64,000 bases of DNA, from NCBI RefSeq assembly GCF_009857745.1, contig NZ_WWEN01000010.1:1-64000 (forward strand). Direction: 5' to 3'. Positions 36,441-46,087 of the stretch are shown here, piece after piece. The first letter of the stretch is position 1. The number at the start of each line of letters is the position of its first letter. Made by a program: the position numbers and the translations under genes. The notes under the pieces are model-generated. The model saw only the letters and a program-made list of their open reading frames with translations. It was not told where the DNA came from and made no database searches. The stretch is from Thalassovita mangrovi (GTDB lineage: Bacteria; Pseudomonadota; Alphaproteobacteria; Rhodobacterales; Rhodobacteraceae).

Positions 36441-36462
36441 GTCCCCGGCGTTTTGCCGGGAC
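36441..36462 (-). other. Hairpin between kynU and the binding-protein gene
   Basis: GTCCCCGGC and GCCGGGAC face each other across a 5-base loop, with one bulged base. It lies in the 159-base gap between kynU and the transporter operon and is followed on the minus strand by ACAATAAG, so it is at best a partial terminator. Nothing else is evident in the gap. Confidence 0.4.
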
Positions 36463-36548
36463 GTATGGAAAGCACTAAAGCGAAGGAACCGCCCGTTGCC
36501 TAGGGGCACGGGCGATTTTCTTTGCACCTGCGAAGCTTGGACGCGGGA

Positions 36549-37742
36549 TCAGGTCACTTTCGACACGGTTTGATACTTCGGATCGCGCCACAGCTCCTTA
36601 CCGATCACCTCTTCGATGATTTCGGCGGCGCGGATCACGTCCGCTTCATCAAGGTAAAGCGGGGTGAAACCGAAACGCATGATATTGGGCGCGCGGAAAT
36701 CGCCGATCACGCCCCGGTCGATGCAGGCCTGCATCGCGGCGTAGCCGTGTTCAAACGCAAACGACACCTGCGAGCCACGTTCCTTCGCGTCGCGCGGCGA
36801 GGCCAGTGTGAGCTGCGGGCAACGCGCCTCGACTTCCTTGATGAAGCATTCCGACAGCGCGACGGAAGCCGCGCGCAGATCGGTCATATCCACCCCGTCC
36901 CAGACGTTCAGCGCGTGATCGAGCAGCGACAGCTGCACGATGGGCGGGGTGCCGACGCGCATCCGTTCGGTCGACATCGCCGGGCGGTATTCCGGGTCCA
37001 TCGCAAAGGGCGCTTCGTGCCCCAGCCAGCCGGCCAGCGCCGGCTGCACCGTGGTCGCCAGGTCGGGGCGGACATAGATGAAGGCCGGCGCGCCGGGACC
37101 GCCGTTGAGGTATTTGTAGCTGCAGCCGACCGCGAATTCTGCGTTCGATCCGGTCAGGTCCAGCGGCACCGCCCCCGCGCTATGGGCCAGGTCCCAGATC
37201 ATCACCGCGCCCACGGCATGGGCCTTGCGGGTGATTTCGACCATGTCATGCATCCGGCCCGAGCGGTAATCGACCTGGGTCAGCATCACCACCGCGACGT
37301 CCTCGGTGATCGCCTCGGCCACGTCTTCGGGCGCGGGGGTGCGCAGTTCATAGCCCTTGTCGATGGTGCCGATCAGCCCCTGCGCCATGTAAAGATCGGA
37401 AGGAAAATTGCCGTTATCCGACAGGATCACCCGGCGCTCGGGGTTCATCTTCAACGCCGCGGCCAGCGCCTGATAGACCTTGATCGACAGGGTATCGCCG
37501 GTCGCCACCGATCCTTCCGGCGCGCCGATCAGCCCGGCGATGCGGTCGCCCACCTTCTTGGGCAGCGCCATCCAGTCGGCGGTGTTCCACGCCTTGATCA
37601 GTTGCCCCCCCCATTCGTCGCGGATCACTTCGGCAGTGCGTTCGGTGGCGCCGCTGGGCAGCGGGCCCAGCGAGTTGCCATCGAGATAGATCACCCCCTC
37701 GGGCAGATCGAACATGTCCTTGCGCGGCAGTTTCACAGCCAT
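36549..37742 (-). CDS. kynU: Kynureninase
   Basis: A 397-residue PLP enzyme that cleaves kynurenine to anthranilate and alanine. Family marks are IYLDGNSLGPLP near 16, the MIWDLAHSAGAVPLDL cofactor region and the PLP Lys in GCSYKYLNGGPGAPAF. The ATG at 37742 has AGGAGAG eight bases upstream and sits two bases after the kynA stop; a longer start would overlap kynA. Confidence 0.95.
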   Translation of the reverse strand: MAVKLPRKDMFDLPEGVIYLDGNSLGPLPSGATERTAEVIRDEWGGQLIKAWNTADWMALPKKVGDRIAGLIGAPEGSVATGDTLSIKVYQALAAALKMNPERRVILSDNGNFPSDLYMAQGLIGTIDKGYELRTPAPEDVAEAITEDVAVVMLTQVDYRSGRMHDMVEITRKAHAVGAVMIWDLAHSAGAVPLDLTGSNAEFAVGCSYKYLNGGPGAPAFIYVRPDLATTVQPALAGWLGHEAPFAMDPEYRPAMSTERMRVGTPPIVQLSLLDHALNVWDGVDMTDLRAASVALSECFIKEVEARCPQLTLASPRDAKERGSQVSFAFEHGYAAMQACIDRGVIGDFRAPNIMRFGFTPLYLDEADVIRAAEIIEEVIGKELWRDPKYQTVSKVT

Positions 37743-37744
37743 GA

Positions 37745-38584
37745 TCACAGCTCTCCTCGTACTTGCCACAGCTCCGGGAACAATTCGGTGCTGAGCATCT
37801 TCTTCAGATAATCCACACCTGAGGTTCCCCCGGTGCCGCGTTTGAATCCGATCACCCGTTCGACCGTGGTGACGTGGTTGAACCGCCAGCGGCGGAAATA
37901 ATCCTCAAGGTCGACCAGCTTTTCGCCCAGCTCGTAGAGGGTCCAGTATGTGCCCACGTCCTCGTAGACCTGTTTCCACTTCGCCTGCACCTCGGGCACC
38001 GCCTTGTGCGGGGTCCGCAGCTGCGGGTCCGGCAGTCGCGCGTCGGGCCCGTCGATGGTGGTGAACAGAAGCCGGATCACGTCGTCGTAGAAGCTGGGCT
38101 TTTCCAGCTCATCCGACAGCATCTTGTGCACCTCGGGCATGTGCTCATGCGGCTTCAGCATGTTGGGATTGCGGTTGCCCAGCACGTATTCGATCATCCG
38201 ATACTGGTAGGACTGGAACCCCGAAGACGGCCCCAACGCTTCGCGGAAGGTGGTGTAATCGGCGGGGGTCATGGTGCGCAGCACGTCCCAGGCGCTGTTC
38301 AACTGTTCGAAAATCCGGCTGACCCGCGCCAGCATCTTGAACATCTGCGCCATGTCGCCCGCATTCATCGCCTTGCGCGCCGCGGCCAGTTCGTGGATCG
38401 CCAGCTTCATCCACAATTCGCTGGTCTGGTGCTGGATGACGAACAGCATTTCGTCATGCGCGTCGCTTTGCGGGTGCTGCTGCGCCAGCAGCGCGTCGAG
38501 ATGCAGGTAATCGCCATAGGACATCGCGTCCCGAAAGGTCATTTTCGCGCCCTCGGCGCCCGGATCGTAGGCTTGATCGCTCAT
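37745..38584 (-). CDS. kynA: Tryptophan 2,3-dioxygenase
   Basis: A 279-residue heme dioxygenase that opens the indole ring of tryptophan to N-formylkynurenine. The N-terminal FVIQHQTSELWMKL, the central SGFQSYQYRMIEY and the C-terminal RFNHVTTVERVIGFKRGTGG (with the proximal His) are diagnostic. It is the first gene of the kynA-kynU set. Kynurenine formamidase (kynB) is not in the window. Confidence 0.96.
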   Translation of the reverse strand: MSDQAYDPGAEGAKMTFRDAMSYGDYLHLDALLAQQHPQSDAHDEMLFVIQHQTSELWMKLAIHELAAARKAMNAGDMAQMFKMLARVSRIFEQLNSAWDVLRTMTPADYTTFREALGPSSGFQSYQYRMIEYVLGNRNPNMLKPHEHMPEVHKMLSDELEKPSFYDDVIRLLFTTIDGPDARLPDPQLRTPHKAVPEVQAKWKQVYEDVGTYWTLYELGEKLVDLEDYFRRWRFNHVTTVERVIGFKRGTGGTSGVDYLKKMLSTELFPELWQVRGEL

Positions 38585-38731
38585 CTGCCCCTCCCTCGTT
38601 CGGCATGTTGCTTGGGGTTCTGTAACAAAGCGGTTTGCGGAAACCTAGCCCGCTCATGCGCGCGACGGCGGACAAATCCGGCGCAATACCAAATTCTACC
38701 GATTGAGGGTTTTCTTTCGCAACGCAGCGGG

Positions 38732-38737
38732 TATAAA
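38732..38737 (+). promoter_or_regulatory. -10 element of the leu leader
   Basis: TATAAA ends eight bases before the A of the leader-peptide ATG at 38746, so the transcript probably begins at or just before that codon and the leader peptide is leaderless. The -35 is poorly conserved (TTTTCT, 16 bases upstream). Confidence 0.45.
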
Positions 38738-38745
38738 TCGGCCCC

Positions 38746-38835
38746 ATGACGATCAAGGGCCATATCTCGACCGCACAACGCCGCACCGACGGCGCGCTGT
38801 CGCTTGCTGCCCTGCTACTGCTAAGCCGCCTCTGA
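38746..38835 (+). CDS. leuL: leuA leader peptide (attenuator)
   Basis: A 29-residue reading frame with seven leucines, ending GALSLAALLLLSRL before TGA. Four Leu codons stand in a row (CTG CTA CTG CTA), two of them CTA, which is rare in this GC-rich sequence. It lies 83 bases upstream of leuA and its stop codon is inside the 5' arm of a 10-base-pair hairpin. These are the marks of a transcription-attenuation leader that senses charged tRNA-Leu. Confidence 0.82.
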   Translation: MTIKGHISTAQRRTDGALSLAALLLLSRL

Positions 38836-38865
38836 GCGTGCCGATCCGGCGCGACCGCTCAGAGG
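38829..38865 (+). promoter_or_regulatory. leu attenuator hairpin
   Basis: CCTCTGAGCG (38829-38838) pairs perfectly with CGCTCAGAGG (38856-38865) across 17 bases, and the 5' arm contains the leader stop codon. A ribosome on the Leu codons or at the stop would block this stem. A second weak stem (CTCG/CGAG) and AGTTTTAG follow before leuA and may form the alternative structure. Confidence 0.65.
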
Positions 38866-38918
38866 ATGTGCCTTCTCGCGCCACGAGCTTCAGCAAGTTT
38901 TAGATAATGAGACCCGAC

Positions 38919-40496
38919 ATGACCGATATTACCAAGCAAGATCACGTTCTGATCTTTGACACCACCCTGCGCGACGGCGAACAAAGCCCGGGCGCGACCA
39001 TGACCCACGCCGAAAAGCTCGAGATTGCCGAACTGCTGGACGACATGGGCGTCGACATCATCGAGGCCGGTTTCCCGATCGCGTCCGAGGGCGATTTCCA
39101 GGCGGTCAAGGAAATCGCCGAACGGTCGAAGAATTCGGTGATCTGCGGGTTGGCCCGCGCCAATTTCAAGGATATCGACCGCTGCTGGGAAGCGGTGAAG
39201 CATTCCGCCAAACCGCGCATCCACACCTTCATTGGCACCTCGCCGCAGCACCGGGCGATCCCGAACCTGTCGATGGATGAAATGGCCGAGAAGATCCACG
39301 ACACCGTCACCCATGCCCGCAACCTGTGCGACAACGTGCAATGGTCGCCGATGGACGCGCTGCGTACCGAACACGATTACCTGTGCCGGGTGGTCGAGAT
39401 CGCGATCAAGGCGGGCGCCACCACGATCAATGTCCCCGACACCGTGGGCTATACCATCCCGCGCGAAAGCTCCGATATCATCCAGATGCTGCTGGAACGG
39501 GTGCCCGGCGCCGACGAGGTGATCTTCGCCACCCATTGCCACAACGACCTTGGCATGGCGACCGCCAACGCGCTGGCCGCCGTCGAAGCGGGCGCGCGGC
39601 AGATCGAATGCACCATCAACGGGCTGGGCGAACGCGCCGGCAACACCGCGCTGGAAGAGGTGGTGATGGCGCTGCGGGTTCGTAACGACATCATGCCCTA
39701 CCAGACCCATATCGACACCCGCAAGATCATGCACCTGTCGCGCCGGGTCGCGACCGTGTCGGGCTTCCCGGTGCAGTTCAACAAGGCGATTGTCGGCAAG
39801 AACGCCTTCGCCCATGAAAGCGGCATCCACCAGGACGGCATGCTGAAGAACGCCGACACGTTCGAAATCATGCGCCCCGAAGACGTCGGCATCGCCGGCA
39901 CCTCGCTGCCGCTGGGCAAGCATTCGGGCCGCGCCGCGCTGCGCTCGAAGATGCATGAGCTGGGCTATGACATGGCCGACAATCAGCTCAACGACATCTT
40001 CGTGCGGTTCAAGGAACTGGCCGACCGCAAGAAGGAAGTCTTCGACGACGACCTGATCGCGCTGGTGCAGGACGAGGTCGGCCAGGGCGAGGCCGATACC
40101 CTGCAGCTGAAGCGGCTGCGGGTGGTCTGCGGCACCGAGGGCCCGCAAGAAGCCGATCTGACCATGACCGTCAACGGCGAAGAGAAAACCATCGACGCCA
40201 CCGGCGACGGACCCGTAGACGCGGCCTTCAACGCGGTGAAGATGCTGTATCCGCACAAGGCCAAGCTGCAGCTTTACCAGGTGCACGCGGTCACCGAAGG
40301 CACCGACGCGCAGGCGACGGTTTCGGTCCGGATCGAGGAAGACGGCCGAATCGCCACCGGTCAATCGGCCGATACGGATACGGTCGTGGCCAGCGTAAAA
40401 GCCTATATCCACGCGATTAACCGGCTGATCGTGCGTCGCGAAAAAGTTGCACCGGGCGAGGATCGCAAGGAAATTAACTACAAAGACGTGCACTGA
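38919..40496 (+). CDS. leuA: 2-isopropylmalate synthase
   Basis: A 525-residue enzyme for the first committed step of leucine synthesis: acetyl-CoA plus 2-oxoisovalerate to 2-isopropylmalate. The N-terminal FDTTLRDGEQSPGATM and the metal motif HCHNDLGMA mark the DRE-TIM barrel; the C-terminal part (from about 390) is the LeuA leucine-feedback domain. The start at 38919 has GAGA six bases upstream and matches the usual N-terminus; an ATG at 38907 in the same frame is possible. Expression should be controlled by the leader peptide upstream. Confidence 0.95.
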   Translation: MTDITKQDHVLIFDTTLRDGEQSPGATMTHAEKLEIAELLDDMGVDIIEAGFPIASEGDFQAVKEIAERSKNSVICGLARANFKDIDRCWEAVKHSAKPRIHTFIGTSPQHRAIPNLSMDEMAEKIHDTVTHARNLCDNVQWSPMDALRTEHDYLCRVVEIAIKAGATTINVPDTVGYTIPRESSDIIQMLLERVPGADEVIFATHCHNDLGMATANALAAVEAGARQIECTINGLGERAGNTALEEVVMALRVRNDIMPYQTHIDTRKIMHLSRRVATVSGFPVQFNKAIVGKNAFAHESGIHQDGMLKNADTFEIMRPEDVGIAGTSLPLGKHSGRAALRSKMHELGYDMADNQLNDIFVRFKELADRKKEVFDDDLIALVQDEVGQGEADTLQLKRLRVVCGTEGPQEADLTMTVNGEEKTIDATGDGPVDAAFNAVKMLYPHKAKLQLYQVHAVTEGTDAQATVSVRIEEDGRIATGQSADTDTVVASVKAYIHAINRLIVRREKVAPGEDRKEINYKDVH

Positions 40497-40519
40497 TCCC
40501 GTCAAACTATATCCGAAAG

Positions 40520-40549
40520 AATGCCCCGGAGTTCTCCGGGGCATTTTAT
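40520..40549 (+). terminator. Intrinsic terminator after leuA
   Basis: AATGCCCCGGAG and CTCCGGGGCATT form a 12-base-pair stem with a two-base loop, running into TTATTT, 23 bases after the leuA stop. Confidence 0.92.
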
Positions 40550-40662
40550 TTGACTCATTGGTAGAGGTTTGCGCCTCTGCCCGCCGTTTCGATGTAAGAG
40601 TGACCACGTTACACAAATTTGGCTTCTGAACCGGACCGGGCATCGCTTCCCGGGGCTGAACC

Positions 40663-42060
40663 ATGTCGTTTGTTGTGAGAGATGGAAAAGCTGTGATCCG
40701 GCGTTTCAGACATAGATACGAAGCATTCTTCCCCAAGCCGACCCAGTTCGAGCGGCAGATCAGGACATCCTATGTCGTCCTGCTGATCCTTGCCACTCTC
40801 GCGGTCTATTCCCTCATTGCCAATATCCTGCTGCGCGTACCGACGCCGACGCTCCTTTCCGTCATCGCTCTGGCCAGCTTCGGGGTAACGGCGCTCATGC
40901 ATCGCCGCCGGTGGCACATGCTGGGGCGCGTGCAAATGCTGTTGACGGCCGATCTTCTGTTGTTCGTCGACAGCTATTTCGAACATCCCTCCAGCAACAT
41001 TTCGCTAGTGCTGCTGACCTTCGTCGGCCTGCCCTTCATCGTCTTTTCCTGGCGCGAAAACCGGCTGCTCGTCGGGGCTCTGTCGGCCGTGCCGCTGGTG
41101 CTGTGGAATATTCTGATTTTCACCAATTACGGTGATCTGAAATATGTCGAAATCGACGAAGAAACCTCCCGCGCCTTCGGATACTGGCATTCCACCGTCG
41201 TGTTCTTCCTCGTCGCGGCGGAATTCGCCTATTTCGACCATGTCGCCTTTAGATATTCCAGCGCCTTGCGCAAATCGCTCGCCGCGGAAGAAAAGGCCGG
41301 CCGGGCCAAGACGGCCTTCCTGTCGTCGATGAACCATGAAATCCGCACGCCGCTGAACGCCATCATCGGCAGCGCCGACCTGCTGCGCGCCCATCCGGAG
41401 GCGACCCCGGATATCCGCAGGCTGGCCGATTACATCGACCGGGCCGGGCAGAACATCCTGACGATGACCGAAAAAAGCCTGACCTATACCAAGCTGATCA
41501 GTTCGCCGATCGACGTTTCGCTGAGCGCCGAAGACCCGATGGATTTGATCCGGGCCGAACTGGCCCGGTTCGAGACGTTGATCCGGTCGAAGGACATCAA
41601 GGTGGAAACCCGGCAGATGTGCGCCGACCCGGTGCTGGCCGATCCCAAGCTGCTGTCCAAGGTTCTGGCCCAGCTGATCGACAACGCGGCCAAATACCTG
41701 CCCCAACGCGGGACGGTAAAATTCATCGTCGCCCAGGGAGTCGATGGCACCATCCGCATTTCGGTAAAGGATAACGGGCCCGGCATCCCGATCGAGATGC
41801 GCGAACAGGTGTTCCAGCCCTTCGAGCGGCTGCAACAGACGCTGGGCACGCAATCGGGCGGCGGGGTCGGTTTGACCATCGCCAAGACCTATGTCGAAGC
41901 GATGGGCGGCGACATCGGCATCGCCCCGATCAGCAGCGGCGGCACCCATGTCTGGGTGGAACTGCCGCGGGTCGTCACCAAAAAGAACAAGAAGCGGATC
42001 GCCAAGGATACGCTGATCGGCCCCGTTGCCGTTCTGGCGGAACCGGTGCAACCCAACTGA
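40663..42060 (+). CDS. Membrane sensor histidine kinase
   Basis: A 465-residue kinase. The N-terminal part (about 35-200) has five or six membrane segments and no recognised extracellular domain. The HisKA domain follows with phospho-acceptor His225 in SSMNHEIRTPLNAIIG, then the ATPase domain with N box QLIDNAAKY, G1 DNGPGIP, F box FQPFERL and G2 GGGVGLTIA. There is no receiver domain, and no response regulator gene is adjacent, so the partner is unknown. The region just upstream is AT-richer than its surroundings. Confidence 0.92.
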   Translation: MSFVVRDGKAVIRRFRHRYEAFFPKPTQFERQIRTSYVVLLILATLAVYSLIANILLRVPTPTLLSVIALASFGVTALMHRRRWHMLGRVQMLLTADLLLFVDSYFEHPSSNISLVLLTFVGLPFIVFSWRENRLLVGALSAVPLVLWNILIFTNYGDLKYVEIDEETSRAFGYWHSTVVFFLVAAEFAYFDHVAFRYSSALRKSLAAEEKAGRAKTAFLSSMNHEIRTPLNAIIGSADLLRAHPEATPDIRRLADYIDRAGQNILTMTEKSLTYTKLISSPIDVSLSAEDPMDLIRAELARFETLIRSKDIKVETRQMCADPVLADPKLLSKVLAQLIDNAAKYLPQRGTVKFIVAQGVDGTIRISVKDNGPGIPIEMREQVFQPFERLQQTLGTQSGGGVGLTIAKTYVEAMGGDIGIAPISSGGTHVWVELPRVVTKKNKKRIAKDTLIGPVAVLAEPVQPN

Positions 42061-42091
42061 GGAACCGGGGCGCGGCCAGCAGCCAGCGCGA

Positions 42092-44647
42092 TCAGAACCG
42101 CTCCAGCAGCCGCTTGAGGTAATCCAGTTCGTCCTGCGACCGGTCGCCTTCGCCAGACCGGCGGCGGATTTCATCCAGCAATTCGCGCGCCCGGCGATAG
42201 ACGTCTTCGCCCTGCAGCAGGCTGTCATCGCCGCCCAGGGCGCCGCGCGATCCCGGTTTGCGGCCCAGTGGGTCGCGTTGCTGCGATCCGGCATTGCCCA
42301 TCGCCTGGCCCTGGCCGCCCTGCTGTTCGCGCTGCGCCTCGGCCATGGCTTCGCCAAGGTTGCGGATGCCCTCGCGCAGCGCATCCATCGCCTCGGCCTG
42401 CTTGTCGATGGCCCCGGCCAGATCGTCCTGCCGCAGCGCATCCTCGGCGCCGCGCATGGCGCGGTCGGCCTGTTCCAGCGCCTCGCGCGCGGCCTGGCCG
42501 CCCTCGGTGCCCTCACCCGGCAGGTTGCCGCGTTGGCGGTTCAGTTCGTCGCGCAGATCGCGCTGGCGCTCGGCAAGGCTGCGGTCGCCGGACTGTCCGG
42601 TTTCACCGGCCCCGTCACCCTGACCGCCCTGCCCTTCGTGGCTTTGGCCCTGGCCCTCGCCGCCGTTGCGGCCCTGGTTGCCCTGGCTTTGGCCCTGATT
42701 GGCGCCGGGGTTGAATTGTTCCTGCAGGTCGCGGAACGCCTGATCCGACAGCCCCTGCTGATCGCGCAGAGTTTCGGCAAGGTTGTCCATCGCCTGCTGC
42801 CCCGGCGATCCCTGGCCTTCGCCGCCCTGGGTTACCCGCATGTTTTCCATCAGCTGCTGCAACTCTTCCAGCGCCTGCTGCGCCTCGGCCATGCGGCCCT
42901 GTTCCATCAGCTCCTGGATCCGGTCCATCATCCGCTGCAGATCGTTCATGTCCATCTGCATCATGTTCTGGGCATCGGCGCTGTCGAATTCGTCGTTTTG
43001 ATCCTGCTCCTTCTGCGCCTGGCGCGACAATTGCCGCAGGTAATCCTGCGTCGCGTCGCGCAGTTCCTGCATCAGCTCGGCGATCTCGCTTTCGCTGGCG
43101 CCGCGCTTCATCGCTTCGCTCAGCCGTTCCTGCGCCCGCGCCATCCGCTCGCGCGCATCGTCGATATCGCCCTCTTCCAGCGCCAATGCCAGGTCCCACA
43201 GCGCTTGGGCGATCTCGTCACGCTGGTCGGCGGTGATCCCGGCCTCGGCATAGGTTTCCAGCCGCCGCAGGATGACCCGGAACTGCAGGTAATCGGCCTC
43301 GGAGCGGAACAGGTTTTCCTCGGGTTTCCACGACACCGCGCGCAGCACCTGCGCCACCCGGCCCGCGTTCTGCCGGTTCCACAGCAGATCGCGGCGCTGC
43401 TCGACCACCGCAGCCGCCAGCGGGTCGAAGAACCGCCGCGCCGGCAGCGCCATGCGCGCCGGTTCGGCCATGCCGGTCTGTCCGGCCTCGTCGTTGACCT
43501 CCAGCGTCACCACCACCGGCAGATGCGCCCAAGGATGCTGGGAAAAATCGTCGATCAGGGATTCGGCGAATTCCGCCCGGCTGCCCGCGATGGGCAGCGG
43601 CAGGTCGCGGATGATTTCGGGCCGCTGTTCCGGGTCCATCGCCAATCCATAGCGGCGGTCCACCGCATCCAGGTCCAGCGCGATCACCGCCCGCCCCGCG
43701 ACGACACCGTAATCGTCGGTCGCCTCGAAGGGCAGGCTCATCTGCCCTTCATAGGTGGTCTCGGGCGGTCCGGCGACGGTCACGGCGGGGGCCGCATCGG
43801 GCAGGATCGCCACGTCCCAGGCGCGGCCGCCGGGGCCGTTGATTTCGATCTTGCCGCCCTGTGCGACGGCGAATTGCTGTTCGGGGTCCGAGGCGGGCGG
43901 CACTTCCCCGATACGCCCCGACACGGTTTCGGCCAAGGTCAGCTTCCCGACCTCGCCGTAAAAGCGCAGGATGATGCCGCTGCCTTCGGGGATGGACAGA
44001 TCGCCTTCGGCCTGATCGGGCAGGTATAAAACCGGCAGCCCGGTATAGGCGGGCGGTTCGATCCAGCCCTCCCAGGACGGTCCCGCGGCCAGCGCCTGAC
44101 CGCCCCCGCCCAGGTCGCCGACATCGCCGATCCGGCCCAGCGATCCGAACATCAGCCCCACCGCGACGCCCAGCAGCGCCACGTAGCGCAGTGCGAAGGG
44201 ATCGCGGCGCGACAGTTTCAGATCGGGGCGCACAGCGCGCGCGCCGCTCAGCCGCGCCGCCATGCGTTTGCGGTGTTCGCGCCACAACGCCTCGGAGGCC
44301 GCATCGCCCGCGCCGATCGCCTGCGCGTCGGCCAGCGTCTGCAACGGGCGGCCCACCATGGTGGCGTCCAGCCGCGCCACCGCCTCGGCCCGGCGCGGCC
44401 AGCGGAATTTCCAGATGCCGAACCAGAAGGTCAGAGCCAACGACACGATCGCCACGACCACCGCCGACCAGACCAGTTCCACCGCCAATGTCCGGTGCAG
44501 CCCCATCATCAGCAGGGCGAGGCAGGCCATCGCCACGCTCCAGAACGGCCAAAAGGCCACCGTCACGCGCTCGGCGATCAAGCCGGCCCATGTCAGGCGC
44601 AGCGGCCAGCGCACCTTGGTATCGAACGCGTCTCTCGGCTCAGCCAT
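42092..44647 (-). CDS. TIGR02302/DUF4175-type membrane protein with low-complexity tail
   Basis: An 851-residue alphaproteobacterial protein. Two to three membrane segments lie in the first 170 residues, followed by a large extracytoplasmic or peripheral region and, from about 560, coiled-coil and Gln/Gly/Asn-rich low-complexity sequence (for example GQGQSHEGQGGQGDG), ending in RSQDELDYLKRLLERF. This matches my memory of the TIGR02302 family, function unknown. It follows lysA by 33 bases on the same strand, so it may be co-transcribed. Confidence 0.85.
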   Translation of the reverse strand: MAEPRDAFDTKVRWPLRLTWAGLIAERVTVAFWPFWSVAMACLALLMMGLHRTLAVELVWSAVVVAIVSLALTFWFGIWKFRWPRRAEAVARLDATMVGRPLQTLADAQAIGAGDAASEALWREHRKRMAARLSGARAVRPDLKLSRRDPFALRYVALLGVAVGLMFGSLGRIGDVGDLGGGGQALAAGPSWEGWIEPPAYTGLPVLYLPDQAEGDLSIPEGSGIILRFYGEVGKLTLAETVSGRIGEVPPASDPEQQFAVAQGGKIEINGPGGRAWDVAILPDAAPAVTVAGPPETTYEGQMSLPFEATDDYGVVAGRAVIALDLDAVDRRYGLAMDPEQRPEIIRDLPLPIAGSRAEFAESLIDDFSQHPWAHLPVVVTLEVNDEAGQTGMAEPARMALPARRFFDPLAAAVVEQRRDLLWNRQNAGRVAQVLRAVSWKPEENLFRSEADYLQFRVILRRLETYAEAGITADQRDEIAQALWDLALALEEGDIDDARERMARAQERLSEAMKRGASESEIAELMQELRDATQDYLRQLSRQAQKEQDQNDEFDSADAQNMMQMDMNDLQRMMDRIQELMEQGRMAEAQQALEELQQLMENMRVTQGGEGQGSPGQQAMDNLAETLRDQQGLSDQAFRDLQEQFNPGANQGQSQGNQGRNGGEGQGQSHEGQGGQGDGAGETGQSGDRSLAERQRDLRDELNRQRGNLPGEGTEGGQAAREALEQADRAMRGAEDALRQDDLAGAIDKQAEAMDALREGIRNLGEAMAEAQREQQGGQGQAMGNAGSQQRDPLGRKPGSRGALGGDDSLLQGEDVYRRARELLDEIRRRSGEGDRSQDELDYLKRLLERF

Positions 44648-44680
44648 ACCTATTCCCGGGGGCTGGGCGCGGGGATCGCG

Positions 44681-45946
44681 CTACAGCCACGAGGGAATGG
44701 TATCGCGATTTATGATCTCGTCAAAGGTCGGACGTGAGCGGATAACCGCAAATTGATCGCCCTTCACCAGAACTTCGGGGATCAGCGGCCGGGTGTTGTA
44801 TTCGCTCGACATCACCGCACCGTAAGCCCCGGCCGAGCGGAAGGCGACCAGATCGCCCGCCGCAACCGGCGGCATCATCCGCTGCTTGGCGAAAGTATCG
44901 CCGGTTTCGCAGACCGGGCCCACGATGTCATAGGGGCGCTGTTCCGCCGCCGCTTCGGGTTCGATGATCGGGATGATGTCGTGATGCGCCTCGTACATGG
45001 CCGGGCGCACCAGATCGTTCATCGCCCCGTCGAGGATCAGGAAATCGCGCCCTTCGCCCGATTTCACATAGACCACCTTGCTGACCATGATCCCGGCATT
45101 GCCGGCGATCAGCCGGCCCGGTTCGATCTCGATCTCGCAGCCCAGATCGCCCAGTTCCTCGCGGATCATCGCGCCGTATTCGATCGGCAGCGGCGGCGCC
45201 TCGTTCGAGCGGGTATAGGGAATGCCCAGACCGCCGCCCAGGTCGAGCCGGTGAATGTCGTGCCCGTCCTCGCGCAGCGCCCGGGTCAGTTCGGCCACCT
45301 TGCGATAGGCCAGGCGGAACGGTTCCAGATCGGTCAGCTGGCTTCCGATATGCACGTCGATGCCGACGACCCGCAGCCCCGGCAACTGGGCGGCGCGGGC
45401 ATAGACCTCGCGCGCCCGGGCGATCGGGATGCCGAACTTGTTCTCGCTCTTGCCGGTGGCGATCTTGGCATGGGTCTTGGCGTCCACGTCCGGGTTCACC
45501 CGCACGGTGACCGGCGCCTGCACGCCCAGCGACAAAGCGACCTCGTTCAGGACCTCCATCTCGGGCTCGGATTCCAGGTTGAACTGGCGGATACCGCCCT
45601 CAAGCGCCGCACGCATTTCGTCGCGCGTCTTGCCGACGCCGGAAAACACGATGCGGTCGCCCGGTACACCGGCGGCGATGGCGCGGGCATATTCGCCGCC
45701 CGATACCACGTCCATGCCCGCCCCGGCCTCGGCCAGGGTCTTCAGGATCGCCTGGTTGCTGGCGGCCTTCATCGCGTAGCAGACCACGTGGTTCATCCCC
45801 GCCAGCGCCTCGTCGAACAGCCGGTAATGGCGCAGCAACGTGGCGGTGGAATAGCAATAGAAGGGCGTACCGACCTGGGCCGCGATTTCGGCCACCGGCA
45901 CATCCTCGGCGTAAAGCGCCCCGTTGTGATAGAGGAAATGATCCAT
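44681..45946 (-). CDS. lysA: Diaminopimelate decarboxylase
   Basis: A 421-residue PLP enzyme making lysine from meso-diaminopimelate. The PLP Lys lies in CYAMKAASN near 60; the VDVHIGSQL and LGGGLGIPY segments and the CETGDTFAK region with the active-site Cys are typical of LysA. The gene heads a transcript that may include the TIGR02302-type gene. The 195-base region upstream holds the dispersed repeat at its far end and no other obvious gene. Confidence 0.95.
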   Translation of the reverse strand: MDHFLYHNGALYAEDVPVAEIAAQVGTPFYCYSTATLLRHYRLFDEALAGMNHVVCYAMKAASNQAILKTLAEAGAGMDVVSGGEYARAIAAGVPGDRIVFSGVGKTRDEMRAALEGGIRQFNLESEPEMEVLNEVALSLGVQAPVTVRVNPDVDAKTHAKIATGKSENKFGIPIARAREVYARAAQLPGLRVVGIDVHIGSQLTDLEPFRLAYRKVAELTRALREDGHDIHRLDLGGGLGIPYTRSNEAPPLPIEYGAMIREELGDLGCEIEIEPGRLIAGNAGIMVSKVVYVKSGEGRDFLILDGAMNDLVRPAMYEAHHDIIPIIEPEAAAEQRPYDIVGPVCETGDTFAKQRMMPPVAAGDLVAFRSAGAYGAVMSSEYNTRPLIPEVLVKGDQFAVIRSRPTFDEIINRDTIPSWL

Positions 45947-46087
45947 CTTCTTCGCCCCTTCATTGCGTTGCCTGCGTCATAGCCACAGCCGCTCGGCAAT
46001 TCAATTCATCAAAACAGCGCGCCCCTGCCCGTCTCGCCTGCCGAACGGACTTATTCGCACCAAGACAAAACAGGCACACCCATCCGC

